DNA from: DASTFP01 sp963744345
GTDB lineage: Bacteria; Verrucomicrobiota; Verrucomicrobiia; Chthoniobacterales; Terrimicrobiaceae
Direction of reading: 5' to 3'
Length of the DNA stretch: 64,000 bases
NCBI GenBank assembly: GCA_963744345.1
Contig: CAVUTD010000017.1
Location: 248,001-312,000 of the forward strand
The notes below the pieces were generated by a model. That model was given only the letters and a program-made list of their open reading frames with translations, searched no databases and was not told the origin of the DNA. Below, in pieces: positions 53,207 through 61,440 of the stretch; position 1 is the stretch's first letter, and the number at the start of each line of letters is the position of its first letter. The translations under genes and the position numbers were made by a program.

Positions 53207-54667
53207 TCAATTATCGGCTCTTTGCCGTTGACGCTCGTCTAAAAGGCGCCGGGTCGCTTCGGATCTTGAGCGCGTCAGCGGGTAGAACCAGATGATGCTT
53301 ATCGCAACAACAAGGGCTACGAATTGGATGCCGATCAGCATGGATCGCATCACTTGTAATTCGCCTATTGTCGGCGGGATGCTTGTGTCGACATAACCTG
53401 CCATTCTGGGGAGTGCTCCGGCGAGCAATAATGTCCCCACTTGAGCCACCTTTCCGAAAAACCCGCCGACCGCGACGTAGGCGCCCTCGCGGCGCAAACC
53501 GGTGACGACCTCATCCTCGTCGCAGATATCGGCCAGCATCGAGCTGAACATCAAGTTGGCGCACGGGACGCCAAAGGCCAGGATAATCCATTCAATCATG
53601 ATCAAGTAGGGACGCGCTGGCACGAGCAAGAAGGGCATCAAACAGACGCCGATTAATGCGATACCCAAGCCAACTAATGCACCATGCCGCTTGCCGGTGC
53701 GCGTAGAGAGCCATAAGCCAAACGGCAAAGCTGCGAGCACCGCGAATATCGTTAGCGTCCCACCAATGCCGGTAATGTAAGACGCAAACGTTTTACTGCC
53801 CTGGCATGTATAATAAATATGAACGTAACTGCCGATCACGGTTTCGCAGCCCAATCCGAGCATGAGGATGACCATAACGGACTGCAAAAGAAGGAATGGT
53901 TTGTTACGTAACGTAAACCTCAACGCTTCACTCAAGGCGATCTTAGGTTGCCTGGCAAACGTCTCCGTCTCTTCCCTGCAAACCACTACTGTGACTACGG
54001 CTCCCGCCAGCACGACGAGCCCCACGATCACGCCAAGCCAACGCGCGCCTACGACTTCGTTGCCAAAGACGGGTAACAGACAGAACCAGTAAAACCAGGA
54101 CGATGTTAACGTGCCCGCTGTTTGCACATAGCCTCGCCAAGTCATTACACGCGTGCGTTCGTCGTAATTCGTGGTGAGCTGCAGGCCCAGCGCTCCGTAC
54201 GGAACAGAAAAGACCGAAAAGGCTACCGCATACACCGAGAGGATCAGCAGGAGATAAAGGAAACGTCCCATCTGGGTGGCAACGGGAGGCATCCAGATCA
54301 AAGGAAGTAACAGCGCGCCCACGACCGCACCTCCTAGGATGAAAGGCCGGCGTCTTCCCCAGCGAGTCCTCATGTTATCGGATATTGTGCCGGCGAGCGG
54401 ATCCGAAATCGCTCCCACAATCCTCGGCCCCGCCATGGCAATGCCCAACAAGAGAGGGTCCATGGCCAAGGCAATGCTGTATATTGGGATCGCCAGAGCG
54501 TTGACTGTATTTGGAAGAAGGAAGTCACTCAGACCCCCGAAGCCATAGGCCAGTTTGCGTTTGACTGAAACGCGCTCACTAGGCGGGGCGACACCAGGCG
54601 GATGAAGATGGAGGATTGAAGAATGCTCTCCTCCTCCCTTCGGCTGATTCATGTCAGGCTGCATCAT
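53207..54667 (-). CDS. GPH-family (MelB-like) sugar:cation symporter
   Basis: 486 residues from ATG 54667 (ATG 54664 and 54652 are alternatives), with about 12 membrane helices. Family features: KRKLAYGFGGLSDFLLPN, SDPLAGTISDNMRTRWGRRRPFIL in the first loop, FSVPYGALGLQLTTNYDERTR, and the second-half loop ADICDEDEVVTGLRREG. It belongs to the glycoside-pentoside-hexuronide transporter group, importing glycosides with H+ or Na+. It is monocistronic, with no glycosidase beside it. Confidence 0.85.
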   Translation of the reverse strand: MMQPDMNQPKGGGEHSSILHLHPPGVAPPSERVSVKRKLAYGFGGLSDFLLPNTVNALAIPIYSIALAMDPLLLGIAMAGPRIVGAISDPLAGTISDNMRTRWGRRRPFILGGAVVGALLLPLIWMPPVATQMGRFLYLLLILSVYAVAFSVFSVPYGALGLQLTTNYDERTRVMTWRGYVQTAGTLTSSWFYWFCLLPVFGNEVVGARWLGVIVGLVVLAGAVVTVVVCREETETFARQPKIALSEALRFTLRNKPFLLLQSVMVILMLGLGCETVIGSYVHIYYTCQGSKTFASYITGIGGTLTIFAVLAALPFGLWLSTRTGKRHGALVGLGIALIGVCLMPFLLVPARPYLIMIEWIILAFGVPCANLMFSSMLADICDEDEVVTGLRREGAYVAVGGFFGKVAQVGTLLLAGALPRMAGYVDTSIPPTIGELQVMRSMLIGIQFVALVVAISIIWFYPLTRSRSEATRRLLDERQRQRADN

Positions 54668-54966
54668 TGTCCTATGAACGGCCAAAAGAGGCGAGATGAA
54701 CAAAACCGTCACACATCTTCGTACTTCCATGTTCGCGGCAAGAATCTGTCCTGGGCGGATCAATAAGCGGCAGGAGCCCACGTTTGCACAGACTCAATGG
54801 CGGAAAGCCGCATCCTACCACCTTTCTCGTTGTCCACAGTTGCGAATAAATTGCTGAGCAATACAATCGGAAGGACTCTCCAGTTTTCATCTCGGTTGGA
54901 AAAATTTTCACGAGGATCCGCAAGAAGGCATCTACTGCCTTCAGGAGATCGTAGAAGAAACTTGAT

Positions 54967-55224
54967 ATGAAATCAGATGTCGAAAACTTCGTGGAGGGTC
55001 CTTTGGCCCGTGCAATTGAACATGAGACAGCGAAACTGCCGTCGGATGTCTTCCTGTGGGCGGCGCTCGCGTCAATCGCAGCTTCCCTGGCCTTGCAAAT
55101 GCTGGATCGCAAACATGACGCTCTGTTTGTCGGTCAGTGGGCGCCAACTATTCTGCTGCTGGGCGTATACAACAAGCTGGTAAAGCAACTAGGCTCCGAT
55201 CGGCGCGAGAACCAGTACAGTTAA
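54967..55224 (+). CDS. small membrane protein, unknown function
   Basis: 85 residues with a charged N-terminus (MKSDVENFVEGPLARAIEHE) and two hydrophobic segments (DVFLWAALASIAASLALQML and WAPTILLLGVYNKLV) in the pattern of a helical hairpin. I recognise no named family. It is preceded by an intergenic region of about 300 bases and stands alone. Confidence 0.5.
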   Translation: MKSDVENFVEGPLARAIEHETAKLPSDVFLWAALASIAASLALQMLDRKHDALFVGQWAPTILLLGVYNKLVKQLGSDRRENQYS

Positions 55225-55828
55225 GCCGTTGGGTGTAGGCTTTGGCCAAATGCGGCCAGGAATTGCGCCAACGATAAATGAGAGCGTTGAAGCGTCAGGG
55301 CCAAATTCACTCGGCTTCACGGGTGCAAGGCATCCACCGGCCTAGTCGCAGAGCTACCGCAATGAGGGGATCGCTCGGGATCTCGACTTATTTGTCCTCT
55401 TATTCAGCGCTTAAAGACTGGCTTCTCATTCAATTTTCCGACGTTGAGTAAGAAGACGCCGCGTCCGTTCCACTTGCTCGATCCCCTGTAAGGCGCGTAC
55501 GTGCTACCGCGCCTGCTTCCTGCAGCAAACTTCCAAATCTTCTGGAGTTCGCGCTCCGCGCGATTATTTCCCGGTCGGGAAGCGACCAAGGCTCTTGGCG
55601 TTTGGGTCGGGAGTTGCTGCACCGAGTGGTAACTCCTCACCTCTGGCCGTGGATTTCATCAACCCGCTGCGCCACCGCCGAAAGCCATTGCCGTACGAAT
55701 TGCGTCGCGTTTCGTTGCGAGTTTCTGTAAGGCGTCCAACTGTTCGCTCAACTCCCGCATCGCGGGCGCATTCGGCCCATACTTCTGCTCGCATAGCCTG
55801 AGCAATTTCCTTACTGAGTCCTCGTTCA
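55225..55828. other. intergenic stretch, little recognisable
   Basis: No clear gene. It runs into a possible 56-63 codon minus-strand frame at 55659-55850 (separate entry). Confidence 0.35.
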
Positions 55829-55850
55829 TCAAATTGCAATCCGCGATCAC
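55659..55850 (-). CDS. possible small helical protein
   Basis: A 63-codon frame (or 56 codons from the ATG at 55829, MNEDSVRKLLRL) encoding one or two amphipathic helices, KLLRLCEQKYGPNAPAMRE and LSEQLDALQKLATKRDA. The composition looks protein-like, but I recognise no family and no neighbour supports it. It may be spurious. Confidence 0.35.
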   Translation of the reverse strand: MIADCNLMNEDSVRKLLRLCEQKYGPNAPAMRELSEQLDALQKLATKRDAIRTAMAFGGGAAG

Positions 55851-56024
55851 CTACAAGCTACGCGGGAATTTCTAAGACTTGCAGCCATCCAGATGCTTCT
55901 TTCACGCTCCACCCATCGTTTCTTCCTACGGAGGAGATGGGCGGTGACACCTGAGCCGTCGCAAACCTGAAGGTTGATTTGGTTTTAAAGAACGCTCTCG
56001 GAGCAAGTTGCAGCACCGCGCCAG

Positions 56025-56054
56025 CTTTTCTCGCCTAAGAGAAAAGTTTTTTTT
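56025..56054 (+). terminator. plus-strand intrinsic terminator at the end of the dha operon
   Basis: CTTTTCTC (56025-56032), loop GCCTAA, GAGAAAAG (56039-56046), followed by eight T (56047-56054). It is canonical on the plus strand. On the minus strand the hairpin directly follows the stop codon of the isomerase gene but has no T-run, so it may serve as a 3' stabilising hairpin for the operon and block antisense transcription. Confidence 0.65.
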
Positions 56055-56877
56055 AGCGCTGCCCCTGCGGAAGAGGACCCTCGCTCGGACAGACCGACTT
56101 GTCACAATACTGGCGGGACTCTTCAATAAGCTGTATGAAAGATCTCGGCTCCCAGGCGGCGCGCCCGACGAAAAGGCCGTCGACATCCTGAATCTCGGCG
56201 TAAGAGCCAAAGTTCTGATGGTTGACACTACCTCCATAGAGCAGCGGGACATTTGCAGCGATCTCAGGCCGATAGATGTCACCGAGAACCTGCCGAATCG
56301 CTCCATGTTGCGCTTGAACGTAAGAAGGGTCTGCCGGTTTACCCGATACGCCAATTGCCCAAGTTGGTTCATAAGCAAACAGAACTCTAGATAACGAATC
56401 ACGAGAAATTCCCTCCAAGCCAACGCGAATCTGTCTTTCCAGAGCCTGTGGGCCTAAGTCCTTTTCCATCTCCGATCGACTTTCTCCGATGCAAATGAGC
56501 GCGGTCAGTCCGCAATCGAGAACCCGCAGTGCCTTCCGATTTACATCCGAATCAGTTTCCGCAAATTTCTGGCGACGTTCCGAATGTCCGATCTCGACGA
56601 GATCCACAGGAATATCGGCCAACATGCGAGCTGAAATCTCTCCCGTCGCTTCGACGCCCTCTTCCCAATGAACATTTTGGGCTCCGAGCTTCAAAGGAAG
56701 TCGAGCTTTGCTAATGGCATCCCTGACCAGCGACAGCGATGTGAACGATGGTATGACAAAGAGGTAGTGCTTCGAAATGTCCAGATTCCGAATCAACGGC
56801 AAGAATTCGGCCATGAATTGATGCGCCAAGCTATTTGTCTTGTGCATCTTCCAGTTCGTGCCCAAGTAGAATCTCAT
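56053..56877 (-). CDS. triose-phosphate isomerase-family protein
   Basis: 274 residues with TIM catalytic residues Lys10 (GTNWKMHK), His98 (EIGHSERR) and Glu170 (AYEPTWAIG). The loop-6 hinge reads VSGKPAD rather than the GTGK form of glycolytic TpiA. In this operon with dihydroxyacetone-kinase subunits and a sugar ABC transporter it may isomerise a triulose or tetrulose phosphate, as EryH/LerI/DerI proteins do for erythrulose phosphates, rather than be the housekeeping enzyme (inference). It overlaps the permease gene by 4 bases. Confidence 0.85.
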   Translation of the reverse strand: MRFYLGTNWKMHKTNSLAHQFMAEFLPLIRNLDISKHYLFVIPSFTSLSLVRDAISKARLPLKLGAQNVHWEEGVEATGEISARMLADIPVDLVEIGHSERRQKFAETDSDVNRKALRVLDCGLTALICIGESRSEMEKDLGPQALERQIRVGLEGISRDSLSRVLFAYEPTWAIGVSGKPADPSYVQAQHGAIRQVLGDIYRPEIAANVPLLYGGSVNHQNFGSYAEIQDVDGLFVGRAAWEPRSFIQLIEESRQYCDKSVCPSEGPLPQGQR

Positions 56878-57875
56878 GAGCCTTTCTTCATGAAGTTCCG
56901 GTGAATCGAGTCGAAGGAGATGGCCAGCACGACAATCGCGCCGCTAACAATCGTCTGCCAGTATGGCGACACGCCCAAAAGAACGATGATATTTTCGATC
57001 ACTGCGATGATGGCAGCGCCGATCAGTGCGCCAAGCGGGTTGCCGACTCCACCGGTTGTCGCCACTCCGCCGATGACCGGCGCAGCGATTGAAGCCATCA
57101 CCCAAACGTTGCCAATGGAAGGTTGAGCCGATCCCAAGCGCGCCACCATGAGCATTCCTGCCAGCGATGCTAGGAGCCCCGCGATCATAAAGCAAATTAC
57201 TCGTACCTTGTTCACCTTTATACCCAACATCTGGGCAGCCTCCCGATTGTTGCCGATTGCATAGATGTAGCGGCCAAATGGCGTGCACAGAGCGAGCAGG
57301 GTAATTATGATGGCTACTGCCAGCAGGAAGAGAAAAGGTATCGGAATGCCAGCCATGTCACCCTTGCCAAGGAAGAGGATCGACTGCGGAATGCCTGTTA
57401 TCGCTTTTCCCTGTGTGGCGACAAGGTTTATTCCTGCGTAGATTCCTGTCATGCCGATGGTCGCGACAAGGGCGTTTAAGCGCAGACCTGCCACGAGCAT
57501 CCCATTGATGAACCCGCATGCCACCCCGACCAGGAGGCATAAACCGAACGCTAGGAAGGGATCCAGCTTGGCCTGGACCATCAACATCCCCCCAACAACT
57601 GCGCAGAGTCCTGCGATAGCCCCGATTGACAGGTCCAGCTCGCCGAGAATAAGCAACAAGCATTGGCCAAGAGCAACGATGCCGGCAAACGCTAAGGCTC
57701 GCATGATAATTGTCAGATTATAGCCCGTCAGAAAAGTCGGGGACAAGAAGTGCGAGATAATGATCATAGCGATCAGGATGCCGAACACTCCCGCAATCTG
57801 ACTTGCTAGCAGCGACCGAAGCATCGATCTCGAATCGGACGGGGTCGCATCAATTTCTGCAACAGTATTAGGCAT
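56874..57875 (-). CDS. sugar ABC transporter permease (RbsC-like)
   Basis: 333 residues from ATG 57875, which has an AAGGAG Shine-Dalgarno 8 bases upstream and overlaps the ATPase stop (ATGCCTAA); a TTG at 57896 is less likely. It is a BPD_transp_2 membrane protein with about 8-10 helices: GYNLTIIMRALAFAGIVALGQ, LGELDLSIGAIAGLCAVVGG, the family motif TIGMTGIYAGINLV, and AIGNNREAAQMLGIKVNKV as the coupling loop. It partners the duplicated ATPase. No periplasmic binding-protein gene is in the operon. Confidence 0.92.
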   Translation of the reverse strand: MPNTVAEIDATPSDSRSMLRSLLASQIAGVFGILIAMIIISHFLSPTFLTGYNLTIIMRALAFAGIVALGQCLLLILGELDLSIGAIAGLCAVVGGMLMVQAKLDPFLAFGLCLLVGVACGFINGMLVAGLRLNALVATIGMTGIYAGINLVATQGKAITGIPQSILFLGKGDMAGIPIPFLFLLAVAIIITLLALCTPFGRYIYAIGNNREAAQMLGIKVNKVRVICFMIAGLLASLAGMLMVARLGSAQPSIGNVWVMASIAAPVIGGVATTGGVGNPLGALIGAAIIAVIENIIVLLGVSPYWQTIVSGAIVVLAISFDSIHRNFMKKGS

Positions 57876-59367
57876 CGTGTTCTCCTTCAGCTCCAATAAT
57901 CGCGCTCACAACTTGGGGAGCGCTCGTTGTATTTGCATCAAACTCCCCCGTCTTTCTGCCGTGATAAACAGCGATGACTCGGTTTGAGCAGCGCAAGAGT
58001 TCTTTCATTTCGGAGGAGACAAGAATGATGCCGACACGCTCCTTTTCCGCCAATCCCTTCATGATGCGGTAAATATCCGACTTCGTCCTGACGTCGATAC
58101 CCTTGGTAGGCTCGTCAAAGATGAGTACTTTCGGCCGCCCTCGCATGTTTCGACCGATAATAATCTTTTGCTGATTTCCTCCGCTCAGGTAAACGATCTG
58201 TTTCTCGTCACTCGATGTCTTAACCTCGTAGAGATTAATAATCTGACGGGCGATCTCGGCTTCCTTAGCAGTGGAGATGAAAGGTCCCCTCGTCGTCTCA
58301 CGCAAGACCGAGATGCCAATGTTGTGTCTCACGCTAAGCAATGGCAGAATACCGTGGTGCTTGCGCTCTTCGGGAAGATAGACCAGCCCGCTTTTCATCG
58401 AAGCATTCGTATCGCGGAATTTCCATCGCTTCCCAGCCAACGTGACTTCGCCTCTTTTCTCCGGCAGAAAACCGAAAATGGTTTGCATGATTTCAGAGCG
58501 ACCAGCGCCGATGAGACCGGCAAATCCCAATATCTCCCCTTCATGAAGAGTAAAATCGATGTCATGGAACCCCATGCCACTCAGATTCTTTACCTCCAGG
58601 AGAACGTTTCCGACAGGGAGTTCCGGACGGAATGTTTCATCCAGATCAAAATCCTTGCCGGACATGAGAACGATAAGTTGACGCGAGCTCATTTCGGCTA
58701 CGGGCGCACTTCCAACTTGCTCGCCATTGCGCATGACCGTAATCTCGTCGCCAAGGGCATAAATCTCCTCAAGCTTGTGGGAGATAAAAACCACTGAATG
58801 CTTTTCGTCCTTGAGCCGGCGAACGATGCGAAAGAGGCGCTCAGTCTCCTGATCAGTAAGGGAAGTCGTCGGCTCATCGAGAATGAGAACCTCCGCACTT
58901 CGGTTAGTAAGAGCCCGGGCAATTTGCAAAAGCTGTTGCTCGGAAATCGAGATATTTTTGACCAGGGTACGTGGTGAGACTTCAATGTGAAACCGTTCGA
59001 GGTGGGGCATCGCGGCCTGGTTGAGACGCGCTCCTGTCACCACGGCACCGCCGATCCCTGACTTAGCAAAAGGCATAAAGAGGTTCTCAGCAACCGTCAT
59101 CTCGGGAAAGAGACTGAGTTCCTGGGGAACGTAGGCGACTTTGCTAAAAAGCTGGGGATGCTGCAGAGCGTTCTGACCGTCAATGGTTACTTTCCCCGTG
59201 TCGGGGACATAAACGCCCGTGAGTACTTTCACGAGAGTGCTCTTCCCCGCGCCGTTTTCCCCGATGATGCAATGAATCGTGCCAGGTCGGATCGTCAAAT
59301 TTATATTATTAAGTGCGACGACTCCGGGGAAGGTCTTTACGACTCCTTCAGCTTTAAGCAGGGCCAT
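57868..59367 (-). CDS. sugar ABC transporter ATP-binding protein (RbsA/MglA-like)
   Basis: 499 residues with two nucleotide-binding domains in tandem. Domain 1: Walker A GENGAGKST at 36-44 and Walker B LILDEPTTSLTDQE, with a degenerate signature (ISISEQQ). Domain 2: a GLIGAGRSE P-loop variant, signature LSGGNQQK and Walker B LIFDEPTKGIDV. This asymmetry is normal for the CUT2 group, which moves pentoses, erythritol, ribose, inositol and similar small sugars. It starts 100 bases after dhaL. Confidence 0.93.
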   Translation of the reverse strand: MALLKAEGVVKTFPGVVALNNINLTIRPGTIHCIIGENGAGKSTLVKVLTGVYVPDTGKVTIDGQNALQHPQLFSKVAYVPQELSLFPEMTVAENLFMPFAKSGIGGAVVTGARLNQAAMPHLERFHIEVSPRTLVKNISISEQQLLQIARALTNRSAEVLILDEPTTSLTDQETERLFRIVRRLKDEKHSVVFISHKLEEIYALGDEITVMRNGEQVGSAPVAEMSSRQLIVLMSGKDFDLDETFRPELPVGNVLLEVKNLSGMGFHDIDFTLHEGEILGFAGLIGAGRSEIMQTIFGFLPEKRGEVTLAGKRWKFRDTNASMKSGLVYLPEERKHHGILPLLSVRHNIGISVLRETTRGPFISTAKEAEIARQIINLYEVKTSSDEKQIVYLSGGNQQKIIIGRNMRGRPKVLIFDEPTKGIDVRTKSDIYRIMKGLAEKERVGIILVSSEMKELLRCSNRVIAVYHGRKTGEFDANTTSAPQVVSAIIGAEGEHDA

Positions 59368-59467
59368 ACTATGATAAGAAAGTCGTGCTCAGCAGCTACT
59401 GCAAAGCCTAAGCCAGATTTCAGGAGTATGGTTTTCATATGTTTGATGTTTTTGTGTGGGTTGGGAG

Positions 59468-60112
59468 TCAGTTGGTCGCGTACTTTTCCGCTGCGGCCGT
59501 TAGAGATTCCAGGAAAAGAGCGATCGAAGTCGCGCCCGGATCTTGCGCCGAGCGCACGCGTTCGCCAAGCGCGGTCGCTCGGCCAAAACGAGCGAGCATG
59601 CCCACGGTCGACTGGGCTCCTTGTTTGGCTGCCTCCGCCGCTGAACGCAATGCCATGGACAGGGATTCTCCTTGTTTCGCCTCGAGCGCCTCTACAGCCG
59701 GCACAAGAGCATCCATCATCGTCTTGTCGCCTACAGCCGCCGGGCTCTTGCGCTTGAGGTCATTCAGACCCCGCCTTAAGAAACCTGCCAGCGTCGCTGC
59801 GCTCATTGTCTCGCTTGCGGGACAGTTCCTTGCCGAACGAAAGAGAACTCCAAACAAGATGCCCGACGCTCCGCCCATTGAATTCATCATGGACGAGCCG
59901 ATGGCCTCGAATTCCTGGTTCACCGTTGCGAAGGTGCGTGTCTGCAGGTCGCGGATTGCCGCGTCGCTGCCGCGCCCAATGGTGCTTCCGTGATCGCCGT
60001 CACCAAGCGCCTGGTCGAGTTGATTGAGGTAATCTGCTTTTGCTGCAAGCGCACTCAGAGCAGCCACGAGGGCGTCCCGAGTCTCGAGCAAATTCAAGGG
60101 CTTTTGTTCCAT
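59468..60112 (-). CDS. dhaL: dihydroxyacetone kinase ADP/ATP-binding subunit (DhaL type)
   Basis: 214 residues. The Mg-nucleotide site is visible as LDQALGDGDHGSTIGRG (Asp33, Asp38, Asp40), with the second region GSSMMNSMGGASGILFG and GDKTMMDALVP, and the C-terminal DPGATSIALFLESL. It phosphorylates the substrate bound covalently to DhaK. No DhaM gene is present, so it presumably works as an ATP-dependent kinase and not through PEP and the phosphotransferase system. It starts 41 bases after dhaK. Confidence 0.92.
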   Translation of the reverse strand: MEQKPLNLLETRDALVAALSALAAKADYLNQLDQALGDGDHGSTIGRGSDAAIRDLQTRTFATVNQEFEAIGSSMMNSMGGASGILFGVLFRSARNCPASETMSAATLAGFLRRGLNDLKRKSPAAVGDKTMMDALVPAVEALEAKQGESLSMALRSAAEAAKQGAQSTVGMLARFGRATALGERVRSAQDPGATSIALFLESLTAAAEKYATN

Positions 60113-60153
60113 ACTTCTCCAGGTTGGTCGTTACGCGAAATGATTGTGCCAGG

Positions 60154-61158
60154 TCAGGAGCGATGCGTGAAACAGTAGGAGTCGCAGGGGGCGTTCAATA
60201 AAGACTCGATCTCTTCGTCCACCGGGAGCATCGTGATCGAGAAACCCGCCATGTCGAGAGACGTCGCAAACTCTCCCGCGACGAGCCGATCGATCTGCAG
60301 CCCCTTTGCTTCAAGAGTCCGCCGGGCCAGGCCGGTGACCGCGAGCAATTCCAACACGGTGGTCCCACCCAGAGCGTTCACCATCACCGCCACCCTCTCC
60401 AAGGGCGTCTGCGTGGCGCTGTAATCTTGCACCAGCAACTCGATCATCTTGGGGACCAAGGTTTCGGCGGATTCGAAATTCCCGCGACTCACGCCCATTT
60501 CGCCGTGCAGGCCCATCCCGATCTCCAGAGAGCCAAGTGGCAGATCAAACATCGACTCACCGGTCTCAATCGATGAAGCCGCCCCGAGGGCTACCCCGAT
60601 CGAGCGGACGCGCGCGTTTACCTTCTCACCCACGCGCACTACCTCCTCCAACGACAAGCCCCGATCGGCTGCAGCCGAAGCACACTTCAAAACAAAGATA
60701 TCACCCGCCGTCCCCCGGCGCGCTTCCATACGATCGGGTGGTGCGGAGGCGATATCGTCGTGAACCCGAATCTGCGCCACCTTCTTGCCTTCGCTCTCCA
60801 ATTCCTCAGCAGCAAAATCAAAATTCAGAACGTCGCCGGAATAATTGCCATACATGCAGATTACTCCGTCGGGTCGACCCAAAGCCTCCGCGGTGGTCTG
60901 GATCGACAGAGGATTGGGTGCCGCGAAAACTGCGCCGGCAATCGCCCCATCGGCCATTCCCGGACCCACCGCTCCCAGAAAAAGGGGCTCGTGCCCGCTG
61001 CCCCCGCCAACCAGGATGCCGACACGGCGATCTTGATTGCCGCGGTAAATAAGGCCGAAATGCCCCTCCACTCTTTCAAGCGGAACACGGCTGATCGCCA
61101 GAATACCCGCGATGGCCGATTCAACAGCCCGATCAGGACTAACTAAGAACTTTCTCAT
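60154..61158 (-). CDS. dhaK: dihydroxyacetone kinase substrate-binding subunit (DhaK type)
   Basis: 334 residues from ATG 61158 (MRKFLVSPD); the upstream frame to 61191 adds an unlikely hydrophobic stretch. DhaK features: LVGGGSGHEPLF, the ligand loop NYSGDVLNFDFAAE, VHDDIASAP, and the substrate-linking histidine in GMGLHGEMGVSRG (His218 from this start). It forms a hemiaminal with the carbonyl group of dihydroxyacetone or a related ketose. It is first gene of the operon, downstream of three palindromic sites. Confidence 0.93.
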   Translation of the reverse strand: MRKFLVSPDRAVESAIAGILAISRVPLERVEGHFGLIYRGNQDRRVGILVGGGSGHEPLFLGAVGPGMADGAIAGAVFAAPNPLSIQTTAEALGRPDGVICMYGNYSGDVLNFDFAAEELESEGKKVAQIRVHDDIASAPPDRMEARRGTAGDIFVLKCASAAADRGLSLEEVVRVGEKVNARVRSIGVALGAASSIETGESMFDLPLGSLEIGMGLHGEMGVSRGNFESAETLVPKMIELLVQDYSATQTPLERVAVMVNALGGTTVLELLAVTGLARRTLEAKGLQIDRLVAGEFATSLDMAGFSITMLPVDEEIESLLNAPCDSYCFTHRS

Positions 61159-61199
61159 GGGATTTCTACTTAAAGGGAAGAAAAGGAACAACCGCTTTT

Positions 61200-61213
61200 C
61201 TATAACGTTCTAG
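61200..61213. promoter_or_regulatory. LacI-type operator, site 1
   Basis: CTATAACGTTCTAG, a near-perfect palindrome around a central CG as expected for LacI-family regulators. It lies 42 bases upstream of the dhaK start. It is identical to site 2 over 14 bases. Confidence 0.75.
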
Positions 61214-61302
61214 TTTTCCCAAAAAAGCTTGGCCGGTCCGCTCGGGTGAGGCTGGCTCTGAGGGAGGAGGAACAGGGCGTCATCAATTTCCAGGCGCGAA
61301 TT

Positions 61303-61316
61303 CTATAACGTTCTAG
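61303..61316. promoter_or_regulatory. LacI-type operator, site 2
   Basis: CTATAACGTTCTAG again; here the palindrome extends to TTCTATAACGTTCTAGAA (61301-61318). It is centred 103 bases from site 1, in the middle of the divergent intergenic region. Confidence 0.75.
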
Positions 61317-61411
61317 AAGAGGGTCAACAGTTTTTTGGGATTTTTTCCTGGGCCTGGGTGGTCTGGGAGGGGATGGGGAGAGCCCAACGATCTCCGGCTA
61401 CAGCGAAGAGT

Positions 61412-61425
61412 CTCAAACGTTCTAG
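61412..61425. promoter_or_regulatory. LacI-type operator, site 3 (weaker)
   Basis: CTCAAACGTTCTAG, two mismatches to sites 1 and 2 in the left half, right half identical. It lies 16 bases before the annotated start of the lacI-family gene, so it would give autoregulation. Confidence 0.6.
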
Positions 61426-61440
61426 GAAAGCGGTCAAGTT

